Positions 11,635 to 25,460 are shown, counted from the stretch's first letter. The stretch is DNA of 64,000 nucleotides from Uranotaenia lowii (GCF_029784155.1 NC_073692.1:155515531-155579530); one strand, 5' to 3'. The notes: generated by a model from the letters alone, not told the origin. Numbers and translations are program-made.

Positions 11635-14600
11635 AACGCATTTTAAAGTTGTGATCCCAAATTAAGCTCAGAATGGCCGAAAAACGCTTCTAAAGGTCAG
11701 AAAACGCATTTTAAAGTTGTAATCCCAAATTAAGCTCAGAATCCCCGAAAAACGCTTCTAAAGGCCAGAAAACGCATTTTAAAGTTTTGATCCCAAATTA
11801 AGCTCAGAATGGCCGAAAAACGCTTCTAAAGGCCAGAAAACGCATTTTAAAGTTGTGATCCCAAATTAAGCTCAGAATGGCCGAAAAACGCTTCTAAAGG
11901 CCAGAAAACGCATTTTAAAGTTGTGATCCCAAATTAAGCTCAGAATGGCCGAAAAACGCTTCTAAAGGCCAGAAAACGCATTTTAAAGTTGTGATCCCAA
12001 TTTAAGCTCAGAATCCCCGAAAAACGCTTCTAAAGGCCAGAAAACGCATTTTAAAGTTGTGATCCCAAATTAAGCTCAGAATGGCCGAAAAACGCTTCTA
12101 AAGGCCAGAAAACGCATTTTAAAGTTGTGATCCCAAATTAAGCTCAGAATGGCCGAAAAACGCTTCTAAAGGCCAGAAAACGCATTTTAAAGTTGTGATC
12201 CCAAATTAAGCTCAGAATGGCCGAAAAACGCTTCTAAAGGCCAGAAAACGCATTTTAAAGTTGTGATCCCAAATTAAGCTCAGAATGGCCGAAAAACGCT
12301 TCTAAAGGCCAGAAAACGCATTTTAAAGTTGTGATCCCAATTTAAGCTCAGAATCCCCGAAAAACGCTTCTAAAGGCCAGAAAACGCATTTTAAAGTTGT
12401 GATCCCAAATTAAGCTCAGAATGGCCGAAAAACGCTTCTAAAGGCCTGAAAACGCATTTTAAAGTTTTGATCCCAAATTAAGCTCAGAATGGCCGAAAAA
12501 CGCTTCTAAAGGCCAGAAAACGCATTTTAAAGTTGTGATCCCAAATTAAGCTCAGAATGGCCGAAAAACGCTTCTAAAGGCCAGAAAACGCATTTTAAAG
12601 TTGTGATCCCAAATTAAGCTCAGAATGGCCGAAAAACGCTTCTAAAGGCCAGAAAACGCATTTTAAAGTTGTGATCCCAAATTAAGCTCAGAATGGCCGA
12701 AAAACGCTTCTAAAGGCCAGAAAACGCATTTTAAAGTTGTGATCCCAAATTAAGCTCAGAATGGCCGAAAAACGCTTCTAAAGGCCAGAAAACGCATTTT
12801 AAAGTTGTGATCCCAAATTAAGCTCAGAATCCCCGAAAAACGCTTCTAAAGGCCAGAAAACGCATTTTAAAGTTGTGATCCCAAATTAAGCTCAGAATCC
12901 CCGAAAAACGCTTCTTATGGCCGGAAAACGCATTTTAAAGTTGTGATCCGAAATTAAGCTCAAAATCCCCGAAAAACGCTTCTAAAGGCCAGAAAACGAA
13001 TTTTAAAGTTGTGATCCCAAATTAAGCTCAGAATGGCCGAAAAACGCTTCTAAAGGCCAGAAAACGCATTTTAAAGTTGTGATCCCAATTTAAGCTCAGA
13101 ATCCCCGAAAAACGCTTCTAAAGGCCAGAAAACGCATTTTAAAGTTGTGATCCCAAATTAAGCTCAGAATGGCCGAAAAACGCTTCTAAAGGCCTGAAAA
13201 CGCATTTTAAAGTTTTGATCCCAAATTAAGCTCAGAATGGCCGAAAAACGCTTCTAAAGGCCAGAAAACGCATTTTAAAGTTGTGATCCCAAATTAAGCT
13301 CAGAATGGCCGAAAAACGCTTCTAAAGGCCAGAAAACGCATTTTAAAGTTGTGATCCCAAATTAAGCTCAGAATGGCCGAAAAACGCTTCTAAAGGCCAG
13401 AAAACGCATTTTAAAGTTGTGATCCCAAATTAAGCTCAGAATCCCCGAAAAACGCTTCTTATGGCCGGAAAACGCATTTTAAAGTTGTGATCCGAAATTA
13501 AGCTCAAAATCCCCGAAAAACGCTTCTAAAGGCCAGAAAACGCATTTTAAAGTTGTGATCCCAAATTAAGCTCAGAATGGCCGAAAAACGCTTCTAAAGG
13601 CCAGAAAACGCATTTTAAAGTTGTGATCCCCAATTAAGCTCAGAATCCCCGAAAAACGCTTCTAAAGGCCAGAAAACGCATTTTAAAGTTGTGATCCCAA
13701 ATTAAGCTCAGAATCCCCGAAAAACGCTTCTAAAGGCCAGAAAACGCATTTTAAAGTTTTGATCCCAAATTAAGCTCAGAATGGCCGAAAAACGCTTCTA
13801 AAGGCCAGAAAACGCATTTTAAAGTTGTAATCCCAAATTAAGCTCAGAATCCCCGAAAAACGCTTCTAAAGGCCAGAAAACGCATTTTAAAGTTTTGATC
13901 CCAAATTAAGCTCAGAATGGCCGAAAAACGCTTCTAAAGGTCAGAAAACGCATTTTAAAGTTGTAATCCCAAATTAAGCTCAGAATCCCCGAAAAACGCT
14001 TCTAAAGGCCAGAAAACGCATTTTAAAGTTGTGATCCCAAATTAAGCTCAGAATCCCCGAAAAACGCTTCTAAAGGCCAGAAAACGCATTTTAAAGTTTT
14101 GATCCCAAATTAAGCTCAGAATGGCCGAAAAACGCTTCTAAAGGCCAGAAAACGCATTTTAAAGTTGTGATCCCCAATTAAGCTCAGAATCCCCGAAAAA
14201 CGCTTCTAAAGGCCAGAAAACGCATTTTAAAGTTGTGATCCCAAATTAAGCTCAGAATCCCCGAAAAACGCTTCTAAAGGCCAGAAAACGCATTTTAAAG
14301 TTTTGATCCCAAATTAAGCTCAGAATGGCCGAAAAACGCTTCTAAAGGCCAGAAAACGCATTTTAAAGTTTTGATCCCAAATTAAGCTCAGAATGGCCGA
14401 AAAACGCTTCTAAAGGCCAGAAAACGCATTTTAAAGTTGTAATCCCAAATTAAGCTCAGAATCCCCGAAAAACGCTTCTAAAGGCCAGAAAACGCATTTT
14501 AAAGTTTTGATCCCAAATTAAGCTCAGAATGGCCGAAAAACGCTTCTAAAGGTCAGAAAACGCATTTTAAAGTTGTAATCCCAAATTAAGCTCAGAATCC

Positions 14601-14956
14601 CCGAAAAACGCTTCTAAAGGCCAGAAAACGCATTTTAAAGTTGTGATCCCAAATAAAGCTCAGAATGGCCGAAAAACGCTTCTAAAGGCCAGAAAACGCA
14701 TTTTAAAGTTGTGATCCCAAATAAAGCTCTGAGTGGCCGAAAAACGCTTCTAAAGGCCAGAAAACGCATTTTAAAGTTGTGATCCCAATTTAAGCTCAGA
14801 ATCCCCGAAAAACGCTTCTAAAGGCCAGAAAACGCATTTTAAAGTTGTGATCCCAAATTAAGCTCAGAATGGCCGAAAAACGCTTCTAAAGGTCAGAAAA
14901 CGCATTTTAAAGTTGTAATCCCAAATTAAGCTCAGAATCCCCGAAAAACGCTTCTA

Positions 14957-17067
14957 AAGGCCAGAAAACGCATTTTAAAGTTTTGATCCCAAATTAAGCT
15001 CAGAATGGCCGAAAAACGCTTCTAAAGGCCAGAAAACGCATTTTAAAGTTGTGATCCCAAATAAAGCTCTGAGTGGCCGAAAAACGCTTCTAAAGGCCAG
15101 AAAACGCATTTTAAAGTTGTGATCCCAATTTAAGCTCAGAATCCCCGAAAAACGCTTCTAAAGGCCAGAAAACGCATTTTAAAGTTGTGATCCCAAATTA
15201 AGCTCAGAATGGCCGAAAAACGCTTCTAAAGGCCAGAAAACGCATTTTAAAGTTGTGATCCCAAATAAAGCTCTGAGTGGCCGAAAAACGCTTCTAAAGG
15301 CCAGAAAACGCATTTTAAAGTTGTGATCCCAATTTAAGCTCAGAATCCCCGAAAAACGCTTCTAAAGGCCAGAAAACGCATTTTAAAGTTGTGATCCCAA
15401 ATTAAGCTCAGAATGGCCGAAAAACGCTTCTAAAGGTCAGAAAACGCATTTCAAAGTTGTAATCCCAAATTAAGCTCAGAATCCCCGAAAAACGCTTCTA
15501 AAGGCCAGAAAACGCATTTTAAAGTTTTGATCCCAAATTAAGCTCAGAATGGCCGAAAAACGCTTCTAAAGGCCAGAAAACGCATTTTAAAGTTGTGATC
15601 CCAAATAAAGCTCTGAGTGGCCGAAAAACGCTTCTAAAGGCCAGAAAACGCATTTTAAAGTTGTGATCCCAATTTAAGCTCAGGATCCCCGAAAAACGCT
15701 TCTAAAGGCCAGAAAACGCATTTTAAAGTTGTGATCCCAAATTAAGCTCAGAATGGCCGAAAAACGCTTCTAAAGGTCAGAAAACGCATTTTAAAGTTGT
15801 AATCCCAAATTAAGCTCAGAATCCCCGAAAAACGCTTCTAAAGGCCAGAAAACGCATTTTAAAGTTGTGATCCCCAATTAAGCTCAGAATCCCCGAAAAA
15901 CGCTTCTAAAGGCCAGAAAACGCATTTTAAAGTTTTGATCCCAAATTAAGCTCAGAATGGCCGAAAAACGCTTCTAAAGGCCAGAAAACGCATTTTAAAG
16001 TTGTGATCCCAATTTAAGCTCAGAATCCCCGAAAAACGCTTCTAAAGGCCAGAAAACGCATTTTAAAGTTGTGATCCCAAATTAAGCTCAGAATGGCCGA
16101 AAAACGCTCTAAAGGCCAGAAAACGCATTTTAAAGTTGTAATCCCAAATTAAGCTCAGAATCCCCGAAAAACGCTTCTAAAGGCCAGAAAACGCATTTTA
16201 AAGTTTTGATCCCAAATTAAGCTCAGAATGGCCGAAAAACGCTTCTAAAGGCCAGAAAACGCATTTTAAAGTTGTGATCCCAAATAAAGCTCTGAGTGGC
16301 CGAAAAACGCTTCTAAAGGCCAGAAAACGCATTTTAAAGTTGTGATCCCAATTTAAGCTCAGAATCCCCGAAAAACGCTTCTAAAGGCCAGAAAACGCAT
16401 TTTAAAGTTGTGATCCCAAATTAAGCTCAGAATGGCCGAAAAACGCTTCTAAAGGCCAGAAAACGCATTTTAAAGTTGTGATCCCAAATAAAGCTCTGAG
16501 TGGCCGAAAAACGCTTCTAAAGGCCAGAAAACGCATTTTAAAGTTGTGATCCCAATTTAAGCTCAGAATCCCCGAAAAACGCTTCTAAAGGCCAGAAAAC
16601 GCATTTTAAAGTTGTGATCCCAAATTAAGCTCAGAATGGCCGAAAAACGCTTCTAAAGGTCAGAAAACGCATTTTAAAGTTGTAATCCCAAATTAAGCTC
16701 AGAATCCCCGAAAAACGCTTCTAAAGGCCAGAAAACGCATTTTAAAGTTTTGATCCCAAATTAAGCTCAGAATGGCCGAAAAACGCTTCTAAAGGCCAGA
16801 AAACGCATTTTAAAGTTGTGATCCCAAATAAAGCTCTGAGTGGCCGAAAAACGCTTCTAAAGGCCAGAAAACGCATTTTAAAGTTGTGATCCCAATTTAA
16901 GCTCAGAATCCCCGAAAAACGCTTCTAAAGGCCAGAAAACGCATTTTAAAGTTGTGATCCCAAATTAAGCTCAGAATGGCCGAAAAACGCTTCTAAAGGT
17001 CAGAAAACGCATTTTAAAGTTGTAATCCCAAATTAAGCTCAGAATCCCCGAAAAACGCTTCTAATGG
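14957..17067 (+). repeat. 340-bp HOR-dense block, copy 2
   Basis: Duplicate of the block at 4.7-6.8 kb. The m1 landmarks at 15068, 15272, 15612, 16291, 16495 and 16835 have exactly the same spacings (204, 340, 679, 204, 340). The shared 1-bp deletion sits at about 16107, but here reads gctctaaag instead of gctttaaag. I saw two other differences between the copies: gcatttcaaag near 15449 and caggatcccc near 15681, both unique to this copy. One more full 340-bp step follows to the m1 at 17175. The order diverges to the left of about 14957 and to the right of about 17067. Confidence 0.88.
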
Positions 17068-17479
17068 CCAGAAAACGCATTTTAAAGTTTTGATCCCAAA
17101 TTAAGCTCAGAATGGCCGAAAAACGCTTCTAAAGGCCAGAAAACGCATTTTAAAGTTGTGATCCCAAATAAAGCTCTGAGTGGCCGAAAAACGCTTCTAA
17201 AGGCCAGAAAACGCATTTTAAAGTTGTGATCCCAATTTAAGCTCAGAATCCCCGAAAAACGCTTCTAAAGGCCAGAAAACGCATTTTAAAGTTGTGATCC
17301 CAAATTAAGCTCAGAATGGCCGAAAAACGCTTCTAAAGGTCAGAAAACGCATTTTAAAGTTGTAATCCCAAATTAAGCTCAGAATCCCCGAAAAACGCTT
17401 CTAAAGGCCAGAAAACGCATTTTAAAGTTTTGATCCCAAATTAAGCTCAGAATGGCCGAAAAACGCTTCTAAAGGCCAG

Positions 17480-19378
17480 AAAACGCATTTTAAAGTTGTG
17501 ATCCCAATTTAAGCTCAGAATCCCCGAAAAACGCTTCTAAAGGCCAGAAAACGCATTTTAAAGTTGTGATCCCAAATTAAGCTCAGAATGGCCGAAAAAC
17601 GCTTCTAAAGGCCAGAAAACGCATTTTAAAGTTGTGATCCCCAATTAAGCTCAGAATCCCCGAAAAACGCTTCTAAAGGCAAGAAAACGCATTTTAAAGT
17701 TGTGATCCCAAATTAAGCTCAGAATCCCCGAAAAACGCTTCTAAAGGCCAGAAAACGCATTTTAAAGTTTTGATCCCAAATTAAGCTCAGAATGGCCGAA
17801 AAACGCTCTAAAGGCCAGAAAACGCATTTTAAAGTTGTAATCCCAAATTAAGCTCAGAATCCCCGAAAAACGCTTCTAAAGGCCAGAAAACGCATTTTAA
17901 AGTTTTGATCCCAAATTAAGCTCAGAATGGCCGAAAAACGCTTCTAAAGGTCAGAAAACGCATTTTAAAGTTGTAATCCCAAATTAAGCTCAGAATCCCC
18001 GAAAAACGCTTCTAAAGGCCAGAAAACGCATTTTAAAGTTGTGATCCCAAATTAAGCTCAGAATGGCCGAAAAACGCTTCTAAAGGCCAGAAAACGCATT
18101 TTAAAGTTGTGATCCCAATTTAAGCTCAGAATCCCCGAAAAACGCTTCTAAAGGCCAGAAAACGCATTTTAAAGTTGTGATCCCAAATTAAGCTCAGAAT
18201 GGCCGAAAAACGCTTCTAAAGGTCAGAAAACGCATTTTAAAGTTGTAATCCCAAATTAAGCTCAGAATCCCCGAAAAACGCTTCTAAAGGCCAGAAAACG
18301 CATTTTAAAGTTTTGATCCCAAATTAAGCTCAGAATGGCCGAAAAACGCTTCTAAAGGCCAGAAAACGCATTTTAAAGTTGTGATCCCAAATTAAGCTCA
18401 GAATGGCCGAAAAACGCTTCTAAAGGCCAGAAAACGCATTTTAAAGTTGTGATCCCAAATTAAGCTCAGAATGGCCGAAAAACGCTTCTAAAGGCCAGAA
18501 AACGCATTTTAAAGTTGTGATCCCAAATTAAGCTCAGAATGGCCGAAAAACGCTTCTAAAGGCCAGAAAACGCATTTTAAAGTTGTGATCCCAATTTAAG
18601 CTCAGAATCCCCGAAAAACGCTTCTAAAGGCCAGAAAACGCATTTTAAAGTTGTGATCCCAAATTAAGCTCAGAATGGCTGAAAAACGCTTCTAAAGGCC
18701 AGAAAACGCATTTTAAAGTTGTGATCCCAAATTAAGCTCAGAATCCCCGAAAAACGCTTCTAAAGACCAGAAAACGCATTTTAAAGTTGTGATCCCCAAT
18801 TAAGCTCAGAATCCCCGAAAAACGCTTCTAAAGGCCAGAAAACGCATTTTAAAGTTGTGATCCCAAATTAAGCTAAGAATGGCCGAAAAACGCTTCTAAA
18901 GGCCAGAAAACGCATTTTAAAGTTGTGATCCCAAATTAAGCTAAGAATCCCCGAAAAACGCTTCTAAAGGTCAGAAAACGCATTTTAAAGTTGTAATCCC
19001 AAATTAAGCTCAGAATCCCCGAAAAACGCTTCTAAAGGCCAGAAAACGCATTTTAAAGTTTTGATCCCAAATTAAGCTCAGAATGGCCGAAAAACGCTTC
19101 TAAAGGCCAGAAAACGCATTTTAAAGTTGTGATCCCAAATTAAGCTCAGAATGGCCGAAAAACGCTTCTAAAGGCCTGAAAACGCATTTTAAAGTTTTGA
19201 TCCCAAATTAAGCTCAGAATGGCCGAAAAACGCTTCTAAAGGCCAGAAAACGCATTTTAAAGTTGTGATCCCAAATTAAGCTCAGAATGGCCGAAAAACG
19301 CTTCTAAAGGCCAGAAAACGCATTTTAAAGTTGTGATCCCAAATTAAGCTAAGAATCCCCGAAAAACGCTTCTAAAGG
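17480..19378 (+). repeat. 1.9-kb duplicated block (unit II copy)
   Basis: This block matches 30598-32496 at a constant offset of 13118 bp. Checked landmarks: ggcaagaaaacgc at 17681 and 30799, the 1-bp deletion gctctaaag at 17804 and 30922, the first ggctgaaaaacgc at 18677 and 31795, and ggcctgaaaacgc at 19175 and 32293. Past about 19378 the orders differ, and the 2-bp deletion at about 19519 in this copy has no counterpart. Confidence 0.85.
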
Positions 19379-20829
19379 TCAGAAAACGCATTTTAAAGTT
19401 GTAATCCCAAATTAAGCTCAGAATCCCCGAAAAACGCTTCTAAAGGCCAGAAAACGCATTTTAAAGTTTTGATCCCAAATTAAGCTCAGAATGGCCGAAA
19501 AACGCTTCTAAAGGCCAGAACGCATTTTAAAGTTGTGATCCCAAATTAAGCTCAGAATGGCCGAAAAACGCTTCTAAAGGCCAGAAAACGCATTTTAAAG
19601 TTTTGATCCCAAATTAAGCTCAGAATGGCCGAAAAACGCTTCTAAAGGCCAGAAAACGCATTTTAAAGTTGTGATCCCAAATTAAGCTAAGAATCCCCGA
19701 AAAACGCTTCTAAAGGTCAGAAAACGCATTTTAAAGTTGTAATCCCAAATTAAGCTCAGAATCCCCGAAAAACGCTTCTAAAGGCCAGAAAACGCATTTT
19801 AAAGTTTTGATCCCAAATTAAGCTCAGAATGGCCGAAAAACGCTTCTAAAGGTCAGAAAACGCATTTTAAAGTTGTAATCCCAAATTAAGCTCAGAATCC
19901 CCGAAAAACGCTTCTAAAGGCCAGAAAACGCATTTTAAAGTTGTGATCCCAAATTAAGCTCAGAATGGCCGAAAAACGCTTCTAAAGGCCAGAAAACGCA
20001 TTTTAAAGTTGTGATCCCAAATAAAGCTCTGAGTGGCCGAAAAACGCTTCTAAAGGCCAGAAAACGCATTTTAAAGTTGTGATCCCAATTTAAGCTCAGA
20101 ATCCCCGAAAAACGCTTCTAAAGGCCAGAAAACGCATTTTAAAGTTGTAATCCCAAATTAAGCTCAGAATCCCCGAAAAACGCTTCTAAAGGCCAGAAAA
20201 CGCATTTTAAAGTTTTGATCCCAAATTAAGCTCAGAATGGCCGAAAAACGCTTCTAAAGGCCAGAAAACGCATTTTAAAGTTGTAATCCCAATTTAAGCT
20301 CAGAATCCCCGAAAAACGCTTCTAAAGGCCAGAAAACGCATTTTAAAGTTGTAATCCCAAATTAAGCTCAGAATCCCCGAAAAACGCTTCTAAAGGCCAG
20401 AAAACGCATTTTAAAGTTTTGATCCCAAATTAAGCTCAGAATGGCCGAAAAACGCTTCTAAAGGTCAGAAAACGCATTTTAAAGTTGTAATCCCAAATTA
20501 AGCTCAGAATCCCCGAAAAACGCTTCTAAAGGCCAGAAAACGCATTTTAAAGTTGTGATCCCAAATTAAGCTCAGAATGGCCGAAAAACGCTTCTAAAGG
20601 CCAGAAAACGCATTTTAAAGTTGTGATCCCAATTTAAGCTCAGAATCCCCGAAAAACGCTTCTAAAGGCCAGAAAACGCATTTTAAAGTTGTGATCCCAA
20701 ATTAAGCTCAGAATGGCCGAAAAACGCTTCTAAAGGCCTGAAAACGCATTTTAAAGTTTTGATCCCAAATTAAGCTCAGAATGGCCGAAAAACGCTTCTA
20801 AAGGCCAGTAAACGCATTTTAAAGTTGTG

Positions 20830-23800
20830 ATCCCAAATTAAGCTCAGAATGGCCGAAAAACGCTTCTAAAGGCCAGAAAACGCATTTTAAAGTTGTGATC
20901 CCAAATTAAGCTCAGAATGGCCGAAAAACGCTTCTAAAGGCCAGAAAACGCATTTTAAAGTTGTGATCCCAAATTAAGCTCAGAATGGCCGAAAAACGCT
21001 TCTAAAGGCCAGAAAACGCATTTTAAAGTTGTGATCCCAAATTAAGCTCAGAATGGCCGAAAAACGCTTCTAAAGGCCAGAAAACGCATTTTAAAGTTGT
21101 GATCCCAAATTAAGCTCAGAATGGCCGAAAAACGCTTCTAAAGGCCAGAAAACGCATTTTAAAGTTGTGATCCCAAATTAAGCTCAGAATCCCCGAAAAA
21201 CGCTTCTAAAGGCCAGAAAACGCATTTTAAAGTTGTGATCCCAAATTAAGCTCAGAATCCCCGAAAAACGCTTCTTATGGCCGGAAAACGCATTTTAAAG
21301 TTGTGATCCGAAATTAAGCTCAAAATCCCCGAAAAACGCTTCTAAAGGCCAGAAAACGAATTTTAAAGTTGTGATCCCAAATTAAGCTCAGAATCCCCGA
21401 AAAACGCTTCTAAAGGCCAGAAAACGCATTTTAAAGTTGTGATCCCAAATTAAGCTCAGAATGGCCGAAAAACGCTTCTAAAGGCCAGAAAACGCATTTT
21501 AAAGTTGTGATCCCAAATAAAGCTCAGAATCCCCGAAAAACGCTTCTAATGGCCGGAAAACGAATTTTAAAGTTGTGATCCCAAATAAAGCTCAAAATTC
21601 CCGAAAAACGCTTCTAAAGGCCGGAAAACGAATTTTAAAGTTGTGATCCCCAATTAAGCTCAGAATCCCCGAAAAACGCTTCTAAAGGTCAGAAAACGCA
21701 TTTTAAAGTTGTAATCCCAAATTAAGCTCAGAATCCCCGAAAAACGCTTCTAAAGACCAGAAAACGCATTTTAAAGTTGTGATCCCAAATAAAGCTCAGA
21801 ATCCCCGAAAAACGCTTCTAAAGGCCGGAAAACGCATTTTAAAGTTGTGATCCCAAATTAAGCTCAAAATTCCCGAAAAACGCTTCTAAAGGCCGGAAAA
21901 CGAATTTTAAAGTTGTGATCCCAAATTAAGCTCAGAATCCCCGAAAAACGCTTTTAAAGGCCGGAAAACGTATTTTAAAGTTGTGATCCCAAATTAAGCT
22001 CAGAATGGCCGAAAAACGCTTCTAAAGGCCAGAAAACGCATTTTAAAGTTGTGATCCCAAATTAAGCTTGAAATGGCCGAAAAACGCTTCTAAAGGCCAG
22101 AAAACGCATTTTAAAGTTGTGATCCCAAATTAAGCTCAGAGTGGCCGAAAAACGCTTCTAAAGGCCAGAAAACGCATTTTAAAGTTGTGATCCCAATTTA
22201 AGCTCAGAATCCCCGAAAAACGCTTCTAAAGGCCAGAAAACGCATTTTAAAGTTGTGATCCCAAATTAAGCTCAGAATGGCCGAAAAACGCTTCTAAAGG
22301 CCAGAAAACGCATTTTAAAGTTTTGATCCCAAATTAAGCTCAGAATGGCCGAAAAACGCTTCTAAAGGCCAGAAAACGCATTTTAAAGTTGTGATCCCCA
22401 ATTAAGCTCAGAATCCCCGAAAAACGCTTCTAAAGGCCAGAAAACGCATTTTAAAGTTGTGATCCCAAATTAAGCTCAGAATCCCCGAAAAACGCTTCTA
22501 AAGGCCAGAAAACGCATTTTAAAGTTTTGATCCCAAATTAAGCTCAGAATGGCCGAAAAACGCTTCTAAAGGCCAGAAAACGCATTTTAAAGTTGTAATC
22601 CCAAATTAAGCTCAGAATCCCCGAAAAACGCTTCTAAAGGCCAGAAAACGCATTTTAAAGTTTTGATCCCAAATTAAGCTCAGAATGGCCGAAAAACGCT
22701 TCTAAAGGTCAGAAAACGCATTTTAAAGTTGTAATCCCAAATTAAGCTCAGAATCCCCGAAAAACGCTTCTAAAGGCCAGAAAACGCATTTTAAAGTTGT
22801 GATCCCAAATTAAGCTCAGAATGGCCGAAAAACGCTTCTAAAGGCCAGAAAACGCATTTTAAAGTTGTGATCCCAAATAAAGCTCTGAGTGGCCGAAAAA
22901 CGCTTCTAAAGGCCAGAAAACGCATTTTAAAGTTGTGATCCCAATTTAAGCTCAGAATCCCCGAAAAACGCTTCTAAAGGCCAGAAAACGCATTTTAAAG
23001 TTGTGATCCCAAATTAAGCTCAGAATGGCCGAAAAACGCTTCTAAAGGTCAGAAAACGCATTTTAAAGTTGTAATCCCAAATTAAGCTCAGAATCCCCGA
23101 AAAACGCTTCTAAAGGCCAGAAAACGCATTTTAAAGTTTTGATCCCAAATTCAGCTCAGAATGGCCGAAAAACGCTTCTAAAGGCCAGAAAACGCATTTT
23201 AAAGTTGTGATCCCAAATTAAGCTCAGAATCCCCGAAAAACGCTTCTAAAGGCCAGAAAACGCATTTTAAAGTTGTGATCCCAAATTAAGCTCAGAATGG
23301 CCGAAAAACGCTTCTAAAGGCCAGAAAACGCATTTTAAAGTTGTGATCCCAAATTAAGCTCAGAATGGCCGAAAAACGCTTCTAAAGGCCAGAAAACGCA
23401 TTTTAAAGTTGTGATCCCAATTTAAGCTCAGAATGGCCGAAAAACGCTTCTAAAGGCCAGAAAACGCATTTTAAAGTTGTGATCCCAAATTAAGCTCAGA
23501 ATGGCCGAAAAACGCTTCTAAAGGCCAGAAAACGCATTTTAAAGTTGTGATCCCAAATTAAGCTCAGAATCCCCGAAAAACGCTTCTAAAGGCCAGAAAA
23601 CGCATTTTAAAGTTGTGATCCCAAATTAAGCTCAGAATGGCTGAAAAACGCTTCTAAAGGCCAGAAAACGCATTTTAAAGTTGTGATCCCAAATTAAGCT
23701 CAGAATCCCCGAAAAACGCTTCTAAAGACCAGAAAACGCATTTTAAAGTTGTGATCCCCAATTAAGCTCAGAATCCCCGAAAAACGCTTCTAAAGGCCAG

Positions 23801-25460
23801 AAAACGCATTTTAAAGTTGTGATCCCAAATTAAGCTCAGAATGGCCGAAAAACGCTTCTAAAGGCCTGAAAACGCATTTTAAAGTTTTGATCCCAAATTA
23901 AGCTCAGAATGGCCGAAAAACGCTTCTAAAGGCCAGAAAACGCATTTTAAAGTTGTGATCCCAAATTAAGCTCAGAATGGCCGAAAAACGCTTCTAAAGG
24001 CCAGAAAACGCATTTTAAAGTTGTGATCCCAAATTAAGCTCAGAATCCCCGAAAAACGCTTCTAAAGGCCAGAAAACGCATTTTAAAGTTGTGATCCCAA
24101 ATTAAGCTCAGAATGGCTGAAAAACGCTTCTAAAGGCCAGAAAACGCATTTTAAAGTTGTGATCCCAAATTAAGCTCAGAATCCCCGAAAAACGCTTCTA
24201 AAGACCAGAAAACGCATTTTAAAGTTGTGATCCCCAATTAAGCTCAGAATCCCCGAAAAACGCTTCTAAAGGCCGGAAAACGCATTTTAAAGTTGTGATC
24301 CCAAATTAAGCTCAGAATGGCCGAAAAACGCTTCTAAAGGCCAGAAAACGCATTTTAAAGTTGTGATCCCAAATTAAGCTCAGAATGGCCGAAAAACGCT
24401 TCTAAAGGCCAGAAAACGCATTTTAAAGTTGTGATCCCAAATTAAGCTCAGAATGGCCGAAAAACGCTTCTAAAGGCCAGAAAACGCATTTTAAAGTTGT
24501 GATCCCAAATTAAGCTCAGAATGGCCGAAAAACGCTTCTAAAGGCCAGAAAACTCATTTTAAAGTTGTGATCCCAAATTAAGCTCAGAATGGCCGAAAAA
24601 CGCTTCTAAAGGCCAGAAAACGCATTTTAAAGTTGTGATCCCAAATAAAGCTCAGAATCCCCGAAAAACGCTTCTAATGGCCGGAAAACGAATTTTAAAG
24701 TTGTGATCCCAAATTAAGCTCAGAATCCCCGAAAAACGCTTCTAAAGGCCAGAAAACGCATTTTAAAGTTGTGATCCCAAATTAAGCTCAGAATGGCCGA
24801 AAAACGCTTCTAAAGGCCAGAAAACGCATTTTAAAGTTGTGATCCCAAATAAAGCTCAGAATCCCCGAAAAACGCTTCTAAAGGCCAGAAAACGCATTTT
24901 AAAGTTGTGATCCCAAATTAAGCTCAGAATGGCCGAAAAACGCTTCTAAAGGCCAGAAAACGCATTTTAAAGTTGTGATCCCAAATTAAGCTCAGAATGG
25001 CCGAAAAACGCTTCTAAAGGCCAGAAAACGCATTTTAAAGTTGTGATCCCAAATTAAGCTCAGAATCCCCGAAAAACGCTTCTAAAGACCAGAAAACGCA
25101 TTTTAAAGTTGTGATCCCCAATTAAGCTCAGAATCCCCGAAAATCGCTTCTAAAGGCCGGAAAACGCATTTTAAAGTTGTGATCCCAAATTAAGCTCAGA
25201 ATGGCCGAAAAACGCTTCTAAAGGCCAGAAAACGCATTTTAAAGTTTGATCCCAAATTAAGCTCAGAATGGCCGAAAAACGCTTCTAAAGGCCAGAAAAC
25301 GCATTTTAAAGTTGTGATCCCAAATTAAGCTCAGAATGGCCGAAAAACGCTTCTAAAGGCCAGAAAACGCATTTTAAAGTTGTGATCCCAAATTAAGCTC
25401 AGAATGGCTGAAAAACGCTTCTAAAGGCCAGAAAACGCATTTTAAAGTTGTGATCCCAAT
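20830..25460 (+). repeat. 4.6-kb duplicated block (unit II copy)
   Basis: Collinear with 37010-41775. The offset is 16180 at cttcttatgg (21271 and 37451). It is 16315 at cttgaaatgg (22067 and 38382), tctgag (22884 and 39199), aactcatttt (24551 and 40866) and the aaagtttgatccc deletion (25241 and 41556). The offset change of 135 is two extra monomers in the unit III copy near 37.8 kb minus a 1-bp deletion near 38270. This part includes several monomers with ggccggaaaacgaatttt and ctcaaaattccc, and rare gatccgaaatt. Confidence 0.85.

Larger units (their letters stand above)
4690..14956 (+). repeat. Satellite mega-unit I (about 10.3 kb)
   Basis: First of three long stretches in which the same series of monomer variants recurs in the same order. 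Landmarks: tctgag at 4801, 5005, 5345, 6024, 6228, 6568, 7316, 9424, 11328 and 14728; ggcaagaaaacgc near 7142; the cttcttatgg variant at 12911 and 13455; a 1-bp deletion at about 5840. The start of mega-unit II repeats the first landmarks with identical spacing at an offset of 10267 bp, which is 151 monomers minus 1 bp. The end (about 14.2-14.8 kb) matches about 22.3-22.9 kb in unit II. Boundaries are approximate, placed where the variant order first differs. Confidence 0.7.
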
